Below, in pieces: positions 1-10,312 of a stretch of 64,000 bases of DNA. The position numbers were made by a program, and so were the translations under genes. Below the pieces are notes generated by a model. That model saw nothing but the letters and a program-made list of their open reading frames with translations. It ran no database searches and was not told where the DNA came from. Every line of letters starts with the position of its first letter. The stretch's first letter is position 1. The DNA is from Ailanthus altissimus (lineage: Eukaryota; Streptophyta; Magnoliopsida; Sapindales; Simaroubaceae): contig OX327697.1 in the NCBI GenBank assembly GCA_946807835.1, positions 3,549,001 through 3,613,000 on the forward strand, given 5' to 3'.

Positions 1-105
1 ATAAGTAAAGTTAATTGTTTATTCAAAAGTATTTTGAATAAATAAATAATATTTTATTAACAGATTAATAAACAAAGGGGAAAACAAAATGGTATGGCTC
101 ATGGC

Positions 106-532
106 TAGGGATGGCAAAATAATCCAGACCTCGATTGGAACCCATAAAAACCCTGAACCCAGCCCGAACAATCTGAGTTTCTTTTGGGATCCAAATCCTT
201 TTTTTTTTTGGGAAATTTGGATCGGAATTTTTGTGAGAGTCCGGATTTGGATTTTATTTCTTTTTTAAAGTTCTAAATTAATTTATAAAATTCTTAATCT
301 TTAATATATATGAATCTAACAATTGTTTTATAAAATAAATATCTCAAAAATTAAAACATCACCTAAAATTTTTAAAAAAAATTAAAACAAATTTACAAAT
401 TTCGGGCTTAAATCTAGATCCGAATTACCCGGATCCAGATTTAAACCCAGATCCAAAAAAACTTGAGTAAAACTTGAGTTCTGATTTGAGTTGAGCAAAA
501 CCCAAATTCGAATCCGAATTTTGTCATCCCTA
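106..532. mobile_element. hAT-like MITE
   Basis: The ends form a near-perfect 15 bp terminal inverted repeat: TAGGGATGGCAAAAT at 106-120 and ATTTTGTCATCCCTA at 518-532, with one mismatch. The interior is non-coding and rich in ATCC/GGAT words. The 8 bp flanks CTCATGGC and TTTATAGC differ only by C/T and G/A transitions, as expected for an aged 8 bp TSD. The TAGGGATGGCAA terminus is typical of plant hAT-derived MITEs. No transposase is visible. Confidence 0.6.
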
Positions 533-1284
533 TTTATAGCATAGTAGTGGGGCATGGTTGTAGACATAATAAAATAGGAAAATAGCTTTATAAATAAAGA
601 GTTTTATTTTCATTTGGCAAGTCTTGTGTTCCGCCATTGCATTCTTCAAAGTGAATGGTACAAAATATTTGTAATTAAATAATAAAAAAGAGTTTACATT
701 ATTTGAATATAATAAGGCATGGCAAGACATATGTGATAGAACCCCTTTTCTTAGACAAATTTAGAGGGTAAATAATTATAAAATGAAATGTGTTTTCATT
801 TTTTTTAAGCTGTTTGCAGTATAGAAGAATTGAGATAAGAGCATTGTTTTTGGGGTTTTCAAGAATTGAAACAAGACAAAACTTCATCTTCTTCTTTCTC
901 TTTCAAGTAACCGGAAAGGTGGTCGTCAGTGAGTGAACAATCACCAACAATAGGTAAGCAGTTACTAACAAAACTTGTCCAGTGAAATTTTAGCAAATTG
1001 AGAAATTAAAAAAAAAAGACCTAAAAAAGAATCGTAATAAATTTTAATATTATGTAAAAAAAATATAAAAAATTACTTTGATATTATATAAAAAAAAATA
1101 AAAACAATGAAAATATTATAAAAATTATATTGTTGTTGTATTATAGTACATATTAAAACTGTTACATATGAGTTTTTATATAAATTGAATTTTAAAATAA
1201 TAAAAAATATAATATAATATATTAATTTAAAATATAAACACTAATTATAAATACGATAAAAATTAATTATCTTAATTCCCTATA
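533..1284. other. AT-rich intergenic stretch, no gene seen
   Basis: This stretch holds long A/T runs and no reading frame with recognisable protein content on either strand. Short open frames here are unremarkable. Confidence 0.6.
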
Positions 1285-1405
1285 TTCTTAACAATTTTGA
1301 TGCCATGTTTGACTAAACATTCTGAAAACTCCATGATAGGAATCACGTGACCTCGTGTAGAATAAGGTATAACCGAATGCTCCAGGATAAGGTATTATCA
1401 CTTCT
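1285..1405 (-). pseudogene. UGT N-terminal fragment (decayed, UGT83A-like)
   Basis: Read on the minus strand, 1285-1405 carries the start of a plant family-1 glycosyltransferase: IIPYP, then after an interruption RGHVIPIMEFSECLVKHG. In intact UGTs the order is PYPAQGHVIPLMELS. The break is a short insertion in which the ATACCTTAT word is repeated, so the two halves lie in different frames. Nothing after the first 30 or so residues of the family can be found and no PSPG box is present. A second, longer fragment of the same part of the same family lies at 6845-7347 in the same orientation, which suggests the relics of a small tandem UGT cluster. Confidence 0.55.
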
Positions 1406-2165
1406 ATTGTTTCATTGAGGGTGGAAAAGACAATTTTAAGGATATTGTCACATTTTCCTCGTATGCTTGGACTTGTTTCAAAATATTGACCCCAGTGTTC
1501 ATTGTCCTTATTCTTTTGTTTTTCCGAACTTTTTAGTTCCATCATTGTTTAAATGTTTTTGAACTTGATGTCTCCGGAATTATTGGTGCTTTCAGACCTT
1601 TATCTGCATATCTTATGCTTTGCTGTTTAAGTTGCCGCTCACAGTGTAAGTGCAGGCTCTATGTGGGTAGCCAAGAGACCTAACTACATTGAAGAACTTT
1701 CAATAAAGTCGTGATTCCCTGAAGGATTTTAAAATATTAATTTTTCTATGAGAACGGAAGTGTATGATCATGGCCTGAATTAACCAAAATCTGTACTATT
1801 TCGCTTAACTATAGTTCTTTTCTGATTATGTTTGGTGCAAAGGCTTTTGTCTTGTTGCAATTGGTGGCCAAAATATTCAATAAATAAAAAGGGATATTAG
1901 TTGATGCTTAGTATAGAAAGCAGCATTCTAACAACTGCAATCAGCTTTTGAATATTAATTTAAGTATACTTAATTATCCAGGATATTCTATGATGATTTC
2001 TGTCTAGTTTTTGTATTACTGAAGTTTTTTTTTTTTTTTTTTAGGCAAGGCCTTCATTAATTTTGTCTCTTTATATACCTAGTAAAATATATTTAACTAT
2101 CAGAATACTACTTATGTAATAAGTGCCGTATTGTGACAATTAAAGTGTCGTACACTTAAAGAAAG
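1406..2165. other. No recognisable gene
   Basis: Mostly AT-rich sequence with a poly-T run near 2026-2042. It may be the eroded pol region of the Copia element whose 3' end follows, but I can align nothing with confidence before 2170. Confidence 0.4.
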
Positions 2166-2169
2166 TATC

Positions 2170-2356
2170 AAATATTTTATGAGAGGTCGAAATACATTGA
2201 TGTGAGGCTCTATTATATTAGAGAGATTATCTAAAGTAGTGAAGTTAGTCTAACAAAAATAGTATCGTCTAAAAATCCTACTGATATGTTGACTAAGCCA
2301 CTGCCCTCAATTAAGTTCATTCTATGTAAGGACTTAACCAGAGTTATTACTTTGTG
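2170..2356 (+). pseudogene. Copia RNase H C-terminus (pol 3' end)
   Basis: The plus-strand frame reads SKYIDVRLYYIREII, a stop, then VSSKNPTDMLTKPLPS, ending at a TGA at 2354-2356. This is the standard C-terminal end of Ty1/Copia polyproteins (KHIDVRYHFIRE...NPADMLTKPLP). The in-frame stop shows it is dead. A short purine-rich stretch (GAGGGGAA near 2418-2425) follows and then an LTR start, so the order pol end, polypurine tract, 3' LTR is intact. The upstream part of the element has eroded or been deleted. Confidence 0.7.
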
Positions 2357-2427
2357 AGGGTGACTAAAGATGCGGAAATGAGAGATCGAGTTGCTTTGTA
2401 GATAATTTTGAATCAATGAGGGGAATT

Positions 2428-3205
2428 TGTGAGAATATTGATTAAAAATCATCGAAATATGATTTAGAGAGTAAACCAAGCGCGTAGGGTAGGTGAGGAT
2501 CGAAGATGGATGCGAAAGGAGACAAAACAAAGAAGTGTGTGACAGGAGACAATGCCGCGGCGACCAGGAGTGGACGCCGCGATCGAAGATGGATGCGAAA
2601 GGAGACGAAAAATAAAGAAGTGAGTGACAGGCACCAGCACCGCGGTGACCATGAGTGGGCGCTAGCGCCGCGGCGACCATGAGTGGGCGCTAATGCCGCG
2701 GTGCATAAACCAGAATGTGAGTGCCACAGCGCTAGATAGGCGCTGAGCGCCGCGGCACTGAACGCGGGAACAGTTTTCCAATTTGAGACTTCCTTATTTT
2801 GTCTCCTAATTGCTTCAGGACTCCCTAATATGACTCTCACACGTTTAAGCTAAACCTATGACGTCTCAAAAACTGTATAAAGGCTTTTAATTGGCTTGTA
2901 AACACATCTTAGTGATCATTTAAGAAATCTTTGTGATTCAACATACTTTGTCAGAGAAAATCTCTATGTTACAAGAGAGAATTTTTCTTTGTGAGTCTTT
3001 CTTGTAAAGAGGCCTACTTTGTAAGTGCCTTGAGATTCAATAAGATAAGAGAGTGATCTTGATCCGCCGTGGACGTAGGCAAGTTACCGAACTACGTAAA
3101 CTTTGTGTATTCTTCTTCTACCTTTTCTCTCTTTAATTCCTTAATTGCTTATTATGCACTATTTGCTTAGGTGATATTGCTTGTTTGTGTGCTTCTGCTT
3201 CAACA
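2428..3205 (+). repeat. 3' LTR of a Copia element
   Basis: The repeat begins TGTGAGAATATTG directly after the polypurine tract and ends TGCTTCAACA, giving TG...CA termini and about 778 bp. It holds a GC-rich palindromic array in U3 and a downstream segment (CGCCGTGGACGTAGGC) also seen, in varied form, in the other Copia LTRs of this window. An 83 bp tandem duplication starts at 2501 and 2584. No matching 5' LTR is in the window. Confidence 0.6.
2554..2765 (+). repeat. GC-rich palindromic array 1
   Basis: Repeated words such as GCCGCGGCGACC and GCGCTAGCGCCGCGGCG occur in otherwise AT-rich DNA. A unit of about 31 bp containing CGACCATGAGTGGGCGCTA appears twice in tandem. It lies in U3 of the 2428-3205 LTR. 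Confidence 0.75.
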
Positions 3206-3239
3206 GTCCCCAAAATTAAGGCCTTTATGAATTGGGCGT

Positions 3240-5175
3240 ATTGACTTACGTTGTGGTGGAAGTATTGTCTCTATCATGAAGCCCTTGCACTATACTTGAC
3301 ATGTCGCCGCTTGTCTCTAACCCACTTCTTGTGCTGAAAACGTATACTATGTGATGTCTTAGGTTGTTGGATAACTCTCGCACCTAACAACCCCTCAAGT
3401 TGCCCTTGCAACTCTACTAACTCTAGTTGAGGCATTTGTATACTAGTTAATAGTGTAAACCTAAGCTCCAACTTTTTCTCATGGTTAATTGCCCCTCTTG
3501 GTGGTAGCTTTTATAGTATGATATTCTGTGTGGCCCCTTCATGCTCCCCAAGCACTTCCGCAACCTCTGTTAGTAGCTTATCATTGCCCCATTTTGCTTT
3601 ATCATTCATCCTTGACACTATGATTGGATGTGTCTCATTTGCACTCAATAATTCCTCTAATTGTATGGTGAAAGGAGTATGGTATTGGTTTTCTACTTAA
3701 ATTGCCTACCCTTGGACTTGTCTACTGTCGGTATCATATAATGTCCCCTTTCTATAATGCACACATAATTATATCGAGGAAGCGGCACTACGTCGTATCG
3801 CCTTAAGAATTCCATACTTGCACCACATCAAAAATCGTCAAAAGGTGCAACTAAGAAATTTATCTAACCACGCCAAGTTTGATAACAATGTTCAAAAACT
3901 TGAGGAATCCCTCATTTTTCTCCACGTAAAGTCTAAAGTGCTCCACTTCCGCATGCTTAAATAAGTTATGCATAGCACCCATATTTATCAACATTTGAGT
4001 ATTTATGCAATTAATATAGGTTTCAACGCACCTTTTTCATTGGCATGCAGATACCCCGATTAGCCTTCATAATGTTGAGAAGCTACAACTACCCTATTTT
4101 TCCTTGCTCACTTGCCTTGCATGTCACAACTATTGTATTGAGAGCCTTCTTCTTCGAATAATCCTTAACCCAATGATCTCCATCGTAAAAAAAAGAAATT
4201 AGACTTTAATCTACGATCGTTATGCTTCTACTTTTTTCACTTGAGCGGCTTGTCTTTCTCTTCCTCATCTTCTAGAGGATGAAGCTCTTTGTTGTGCCCA
4301 CCTTTGCTGTGATTGGGTCTAGAATTCTTACACTTCACTATGCCACCCTTGCAGTAATCTATAAACATCTCCGCCAATGTAAAAGCATCAAATATATTTT
4401 TCACTTTGCGACACTTCAATTCATTGGACATTTATATTTGTAACCCATCTAGAAAATTAAACAGGAAGTCCTCTTCATGCATGTTGAGGATCAGTATCAT
4501 CAATAGGGAGTACTCCTCTACGTGCTGGCTAATGTACTTGATTTGCTTCAATTCCTTTAAATTCTTTCAAGAATCAAGCACTAATTCTTTATATAAAACT
4601 AGAGCTTCAGCTCCTGTTGCATTTTTGCTCAAAAGTTGTTGGTGCAGGTACCCTTGTGTATTTTTTCATTTTTTTTATGCCACCATATAATTGCATGATC
4701 AGAAAGATATAAGATTGTAATATTTATCTCATCTTCATCCCACACACCCATGGTGTCAAAGTATCTTTCTATTTATGAAAAGAAGTTGTCGAGCTCCTTA
4801 GCTTTCTGCTTACCGCTGAACTCCTTCGACTTAGAAGCCTTAACTCTTGGCGTCCCTTGAGCAACAATGGCTCTATTTGCTACCGTTCACTTGCACAACA
4901 CTACATTCTCCTTGATAACTACAAACCCTCGATGCAGCTTCTCCACTTGGACTTGAACCTTGTCTATCGTGGTGTATACCTTCTCTTGAAAGCCTTGACA
5001 CAATCTTGTTGCCGACCAGTATAACTCTCAATGATGTGTCGATGAGGGAGCACAACTCGTCCCCTTCAGTGTCGAGTTCTACCTCAAGCTTCTCCGCATG
5101 CTGCTCTAACTCCCCAAGGTGATTCGTTGCCTTTCCCACAGCACCATCAAGTTTTCATCTTGTCATGAGGTACAC
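3240..5175 (-). pseudogene. Gypsy gag-protease remnant (element W)
   Basis: Minus-strand frames, broken by many stops and shifts, follow Ty3/Gypsy gag-protease order. Near 4540-4430 is a gag segment with EEDFLFNFLDGLQ, the retrotransposon gag motif. At 4431-4237 comes a linker with acidic and basic tracts. Near 4190-4140 is a degenerate zinc knuckle (DGDHWVKDYSKKKAL). Near 4000-3890 is a protease-like segment (GAMHNLF, compare DTGATHNF). Near 3830-3720 is a relic of the GMEFLRRYD region. The matching LTR lies immediately upstream on this strand (5231-6711). RT, RNase H and integrase are not present, so this is the 5' third of an element, truncated near 3206. Confidence 0.65.
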
Positions 5176-5423
5176 TACCGTGCCTCTTAGCTTTAAGGTC
5201 CCTACCCCTCTCTTCAGTCACCTCCGACGATGTCAACACATCTTTCTCTATCTTTTGGAGAACAATGCAGCCTTAGCGCTTTGTGTACTCAGCAGCTTAG
5301 AAAAACTACACAAAGAAGAAATGAGAGACACGCACACAAGGTTCTTGAGAAAATGCTCTATATATTATGACTGAAGAGATTACAAGCTATGAAATGGTTT
5401 ATAAAACTGAGGTTCACCCCCTT

Positions 5424-6404
5424 TGTTAGAAAATTGGTGATTCAACAATATTGGTTAGACAAGAATTAAGATGAATACCAAAGTGGAGAATCACAAGAAG
5501 TCTAGAACATGTGAAACACGTATAGAGAAGTCTAAGACGTATGGGACACAAAGGGGGAAACGAAACGAGACTCAAAGATGCGAAAGAAGCGAAGAAAACG
5601 TTGGGGGGTTCCACCAAGGTTGAGCGCTATAGCGCCTAAACCAGAAGCCTAGCGCTGCAGCGCTTAAACCAGAAGCCTAGCACTGCAGCGCCTAAACCAG
5701 AAGCCTAGCGCTGCAACGCTGGGTCCTCAGCGCCACAACACTGGGTCCTCAGCGCCACGGTGATGGACACGATGAAGCCCAACGCCACAACGCTGGGTGC
5801 CCAGTGCCACAGAGATGGGCGCGATAATGGCTAGCGCTGCAGCGTCCAAGGATGAGCACTGCGGCGTCAGAAGCGTCAGGATGTCCGTTTTTTATCCGGA
5901 TTTCAAGTTTTGAACTTCCAAAACAAGTGGACTCTTACTCCAACAAGGAATAGAGTTAGTAGGCACGAAATAAACCCTATATAAACACTTGTAAACTCTT
6001 TAGTTGAGATTAAGCATTAAGAGAGACTCTAAGATAGGGGAAGAACTGTGTAGACACTAAATGCTTGTATGCGCTAGAGTGAAACTGTTGTTTGAGTGTT
6101 CATTGTTCGTGGTAAAATAAGGGTACACTAAACATTAGGTCATTTTGAGGGTTCTTTATTGGGTTTTCCTTATAAAATCTCTATGGAGTTAATAAAAAAG
6201 GCTAGGATCCTTAGATTGTGTTGGCAATTGACCAAACCACGTAAGATTGTGTTGTGCTCGTTTATATTCTGCTTTGGATTCTTAGTATTTTGCTTGATTA
6301 ACAGGTTATTCCGTTACGCAAGGAGGTTAGGGTTCTAGGTTGAATCTTGAGTTCTTCGCTTCAACCTAATCTCGAGAAGGAGAAGGGTGTTCCCTCCCTC
6401 AACA
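5424..6404 (+). mobile_element. Solo Copia LTR (family A) with TSD CCCTT
   Basis: The sequence starts TGTTAGAAAATTGG, ends CCCTCCCTCAACA and is flanked by the 5 bp direct repeat CCCTT (5419-5423 and 6405-6409). It is the same family as the LTRs of the Copia at 7982-11041, in the opposite orientation, and carries the same GTTGGCAATTGACC...CACGTAA block in U5. No internal sequence is present, so it is a solo LTR from intra-element recombination. It sits inside the older Gypsy LTR 5231-6711. Confidence 0.85.
5623..5870 (+). repeat. GC-rich palindromic array 2
   Basis: Units start at 5623, 5651, 5679, 5707 and 5729: three of 28 bp, then 22 bp units. Each carries a variant of AGCGCTGCAGCGC. At 5651-5664 the 14-mer AGCGCTGCAGCGCT is a perfect palindrome. 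The array is in U3 of the solo LTR. Confidence 0.85.
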
Positions 6405-6844
6405 CCCTTATATACTACTAGCCCTATACAATCAACGGCTAAAATCTAAACAATCTAACGATATACATATAAGATGAGATAATATTTTAAAGAATATTTT
6501 TAATGTCATCTCATCTAAATAAGAATAAAACTTATCATATAGAGATAAACTTATTCTATAAGTCATGAGCTTGACTCATATCTCCATCTCAATCAATAAA
6601 CCTTTTAAAAATTTTAGTTCATGTAACACTATATAAATTTAATAGCCTCTATGAAATTTTGTCGCATATTAAATGTTTAAGAAAATGCTTGAAAATACTT
6701 GAAGTGTGACACTAAACAGGCCTACAAAGTTTTGTGTGTACATAGCTGACATGTGTGGTGACAACTTAATCATCTGCTTCTCAGTGGGAGCTCATGCTAA
6801 GAAAATTTCAAATGAAACAAATGAAACTCTATAGGTAATATCCA

Positions 6845-7347
6845 CAATAAATGTACTGACCATCGTTATCGATAATTCCATCATCAATCAGCTTTGGAAT
6901 GCTTAAACTCTAACACCAAAAGTGCAGCTGCAGCAGGACAGAAAGCAGCTCTCTTGACTCCCTTCTTCTCAGCAATACTTTGATCAGCAAGGACACAACC
7001 GATCCTATCATGTCCTGATCCATTAGTCTCTTCAACGAGCTTCTCAACGTTCCACAACATAACTCTCAATATAGCTTTAGATATCTTCCAGGCTTATTCA
7101 TATCCTCCTTTGTTGACATTGCATTCTTGACAAGCTTGTGATTATATTCTGGGTTCACAAATGTAATCCTGAAGCCATGTTTTGCCAAGGATGGTGAAAG
7201 CTCCATTGGAGGAATTACATGGCCTTGTGCAGGATAAAGGATAACCACAATATGTGAATTGGCCATTCTATGTCTATGCAAAAACTTTGTTCTTCTTTTA
7301 TGGGAATTTTTGTGAGGAGAGCCAAAACTTTCATACATTGTCTTCAT
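6845..7347 (-). pseudogene. UDP-glycosyltransferase fragment (UGT83A-like)
   Basis: Minus-strand frames carry the acceptor-binding N-terminal half of a family-1 plant glycosyltransferase. From 7347: MANSHIVVILYPAQGHVIPP, then MELSPSLAKHGFRITF and VNPEYNHKLV. After a frame change near 7066 come VEKLVEETNGSGHDRIGCV, LADQSIAEKKGVKRAAFCPA and AAALL. After another shift near 6895 comes KLIDDGIIDNDG. The order matches UGT83A1-type enzymes, which transfer glucose to small hydrophobic acceptors in the cytosol. Sequence is missing between YNHKLV and VEKLVEE, and the UDP-sugar-binding PSPG half is absent. This is a truncated pseudogene; a fragment of the same family lies at 1285-1405. Confidence 0.8.
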
Positions 7348-7976
7348 GTTATTGGAATCTTAAAATTGGAATGAAATCTTCATTATTGAGTCTTGCTGAC
7401 AGCACTACGGTCCCTTTTTGGATTTTTTGGCATTCTTTATGACAGTGTTGTTCCACATCTACTAAGACAATCCAATGACATCTCTTGAACCCCTCAAAAT
7501 CTCTCATTTTACTCGTTGCTTGCACATGATTCACTTGAAGGCGGTGTATTTTTCTTCAAAGCTGAGAAATTTTACACTGGATTGAAATGAATTTTCCAAA
7601 CTTACAAGGGTGTTTCTATCACTGTCGAGAGTTCCACGTCGAGGAATAGAAGTACACAGTACACACATTGACGGGAAATCTTCACAGTGGCTTTTTGGTT
7701 ATCTGACGGCGAGGATTTATTACCGAGGAATTTGGTTTAATCCGAGAACATATTTTGTAATTAATTTTTTCGTAATAATAATAATAAAAACAGCAATGCT
7801 CTGAAAGCAATCTAAATTTTCTCTATTAGAAAATGTTAGAATATTAATATTTGTAAGATTGATTTTTTTCGAAAAATAAGATAAGGGTTTTTATATATTA
7901 TTTCCAATTGTGTTAGAATAAAAAGACAAACTCTCTATATTAATTGTAAAATAGAAAATATGATATTATTTATATC
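7348..7976. other. Spacer, no recognised gene
   Basis: A 61-codon open frame on the minus strand (7349-7534) has ordinary composition but no resemblance I recognise. The rest is AT-rich and non-coding up to the TSD of the next Copia element. Confidence 0.4.
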
Positions 7977-7981
7977 TTATT

Positions 7982-8867
7982 TGTTGAGGGAGGGAATGCC
8001 TTCTCCTACTCTAGGTTATATTAAAGCGAAGAATCCATGATTCAATCTAGAACCCTAACCTTCTTCCGCAGTGAAATAACTTGTTAATTAAGTAAAAATA
8101 ACAAGAATTCAAAGCAGAATATAAAATAGCACAACACAATTTTACGTGGTTCGGCCAATTACCTACGTCCACGGTGGATTCAAGGATTCTAACCTCTCTT
8201 ATTAACTCCCTAGAGATTTTACAAGAAAAACCTAATTTGAAAAACCCTTAAAAGGATCTAATGTTTAGTGAACCATTACTCTACCACAAACAATAATCAC
8301 CCAAACGACGGTTCTACCCTAGTGCACACAAGTACTTAGTGTCTACCCAGTTCTTCCCCTCTCTTAGAGTCTCTCTTAATGCCTAATCTCAACTAAAGGG
8401 TTTACAAGTGTTTATATAGGGTGTATTTCGTGCCTACTAACCATATTCCTTGTTGGAGTAAGAGTCCACTTGTTTTGGAAGTCAAAAACTTCCCAAAACT
8501 CGAAATCCCGAACCAAAACGGACAACTGACGCGTTTGACGCCTCGGCGATCGTTCTTGAGCGCCGCGAAGCTGGGCATTATAGCGCCCAACGCCGCAGCA
8601 CTAGGGTGCTGTCCTAGGCACCGCGGTGCTCAGCCATGGGCGTCGCAGCGCTCACCCTTGGCAGCGCTCACACTTGGCAGCGCCTATCCTGCGTTTTCTT
8701 CGCTTCTTTCGCGTCTTTGAGTCCTGTTTCGCTTCCCCCTTTGTATCCCACACGTCCTAAACTTCTCCATATGTGTCCCACACGTTCTAGACTTCTTGTA
8801 ATTCTTCATTTTGTAATCATCTCAATTCTTGTCCATCCAAAATTGTTGAATTACCAATTTTCCAACA
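7982..8867 (-). repeat. 3' LTR of Copia A
   Basis: On the plus strand it starts TGTTGAGGGAGGGAATGCC and ends CCAATTTTCCAACA. It is 886 bp and keeps the full GC-rich palindromic array that the other LTR has lost. On the minus strand a purine-rich stretch (AAGGAAAGG near 8870-8878) precedes it. Confidence 0.85.
8528..8684 (-). repeat. GC-rich palindromic array 3
   Basis: A series of GAGCGCCGCG, AGCGCCCAACGCCGCAGC, CACCGCGGTGC (palindromic) and GGCAGCGC words lies in U3 of the Copia A 3' LTR. Confidence 0.8.
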
Positions 8868-9084
8868 AACCTTTCCTTGATTCAACATCTTCCAAATAAG
8901 AAGGCTTCGGGATCCGATCCACACCAATACTCTATCACCTAGAGTTGAGTCCAGTTAACTTTCCCCAAGCTAATAACTTTGGTCTCCAAAGGCATTCGTG
9001 CACCTTGCATAGGGTATGGATGTGTTGCACTTCTTTCCGACCCTCATCACCTCGATGAACACGGTTTGAATATTGCCTAATGGT

Positions 9085-10261
9085 CTACATTATCCTAACA
9101 CCCCGCGTTAGGCCACTCATGGCCATTCCAGTAAGCACATAGAGCCCTTCATTATGCTTCTCACCCTCAAACCTTATAGGTCTTTTCTCTACCCTTAGTT
9201 TTCTTTTTTTTGCTCTAACCGAATACCCTTCCTCATCGAGCTTTCCTAGGAATATCAAGTTCCTCCTCAATTTAGGAACATGTCTTACACCATGTAAGTC
9301 CCTAGTTTCCCTACCTTGCTTCATCAGCCTTATGTCACCAACTCTCATGATCTCACAAGTCATGTCATTCCCCATTAGAGCTTTACCTCTCTTGGTTTTA
9401 TAGTTGGTAAACATCGATCTATCATGATACATATGGACGCTGCACCCCGAATCTAGTATCCATTTGCCAGCGTACTTTTCCCTTGAGGCTACCAATGTGT
9501 TTACAACTTCGGTATCTTCCTTAGTACAGATTGCAGCCCACCCTCCTTGGCCTTTTGATTTCGGACAATCCTTCACAAAGTGCCCTTCCTTATTACAAAT
9601 GAAACACTTCTTGAATCTCCTCTTTGATTGGTTGCTCTTCCTTTCTAGTGCAAGCAATGCTGCTCCACTCTTGAACTCATATCTCTTTGTCAATTCTTTT
9701 GAGTTCAATGATGCCTTGACATCATTCATCATTAAAGACTCATTACCATACAGCAGCGTATCCACAAAACTCTCATAACTCTTTGGCAACGAACTTAACA
9801 GGATAATGGCCTTATCTTCATCCTCAGTCTTGATGCCCAGTTGCTCAAAACTTATGATGATCTTGTTGAACTCGTCAATGTGAGCTCTCAATGAAGTTCC
9901 CTCGTGCATTATTAGCTGATGTAGTTTCTTTTTCACAAGAAGTCTATTTGCAAGAGATTTCTTCATGTACAATGCCTCGAGTCTCTTTCATAGCCCCAAA
10001 ATGGTTTTCTCATCACCAACTTCCCTTAATATTTCATCGCTCAACGCCAGGAATAAGGTGCTGTGAGCCTTTTTCTGAATCGTGTCCCAATCTTTCTGCT
10101 CGGACTTTGAGGTTGTCGTCTCATCGCTAGTTGAGGAGCTAGCTTCCTCCAAGGCTGAGTTTAGCCCTTCCTTCACTAGTAAAGCCTTAACCTTTTTCCT
10201 TCAAAGATTGAAGTCATTCATCCCATTAAACTTCTCTATTTCTTGCTTGATTGTAGTCATG
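9085..10261 (-). pseudogene. Copia A gag-protease (start) reading frame
   Basis: The minus-strand frame starts at an ATG at 10261 (MTTIKQEIEKFNGMNDFNL), close behind the primer-binding site. It runs through the Copia gag core with KSYESFVDTLL near 9790. A CCHC zinc knuckle, CFICNKEGHFVKDCPKSK, lies near 9608-9555. It then enters the start of protease with WILDSGCSVHMYHDRSMF near 9470-9415, a D-S-G active-site motif. The frame closes at 9085, after the GAG-pre-integrase-type segment with GVRHVPKLRRNLI and LDEEGYS. Stops or shifts occur near 10200 and 9985. Gag packages the RNA into virus-like particles; here no pol follows. Confidence 0.8.
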
Positions 10262-10295
10262 GTTTAAATACCTCAAGTGTGTATTATCGAACCTG

Positions 10296-10309
10296 TAGCT
10301 CTTATACCA
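10296..10309 (-). other. Primer-binding site of Copia A
   Basis: On the minus strand TGGTATAAGAGCTA sits a few bases after the 5' LTR. It matches the usual Copia site TGGTATCAGAGC, complementary to initiator methionine tRNA, with one substitution in the first 12 bases. Confidence 0.75.
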
Positions 10310-10312
10310 GTT

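Larger units (their letters stand above)
5231..6711 (-). repeat. 5' LTR of Gypsy element W (interrupted)
   Basis: On the minus strand the LTR begins TGTCACACTTCAAG at 6711 and ends near 5231. A second copy of this LTR lies at 59429-59915; shared blocks include GCAGCCTTAG, GAGAGACACGCACACAA and TACTAGCCCTATACAATCAA. Removing the solo Copia LTR at 5424-6404 and one TSD copy leaves about 495 bp, close to the 487 bp of the other copy. Confidence 0.7.

Noticed and set aside
2231..2840. Overlapping minus-strand open frames of 60-150 codons
   Set aside because: They run across a GC-rich tandem array inside a Copia LTR. GC-rich repeats lack stops by chance, and the repeats in the translation are artefacts.
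7349..7534. Minus-strand 61-codon frame upstream of the UGT fragment
   Set aside because: Composition is acceptable, but there is no recognisable family, no good start and no conserved neighbour.
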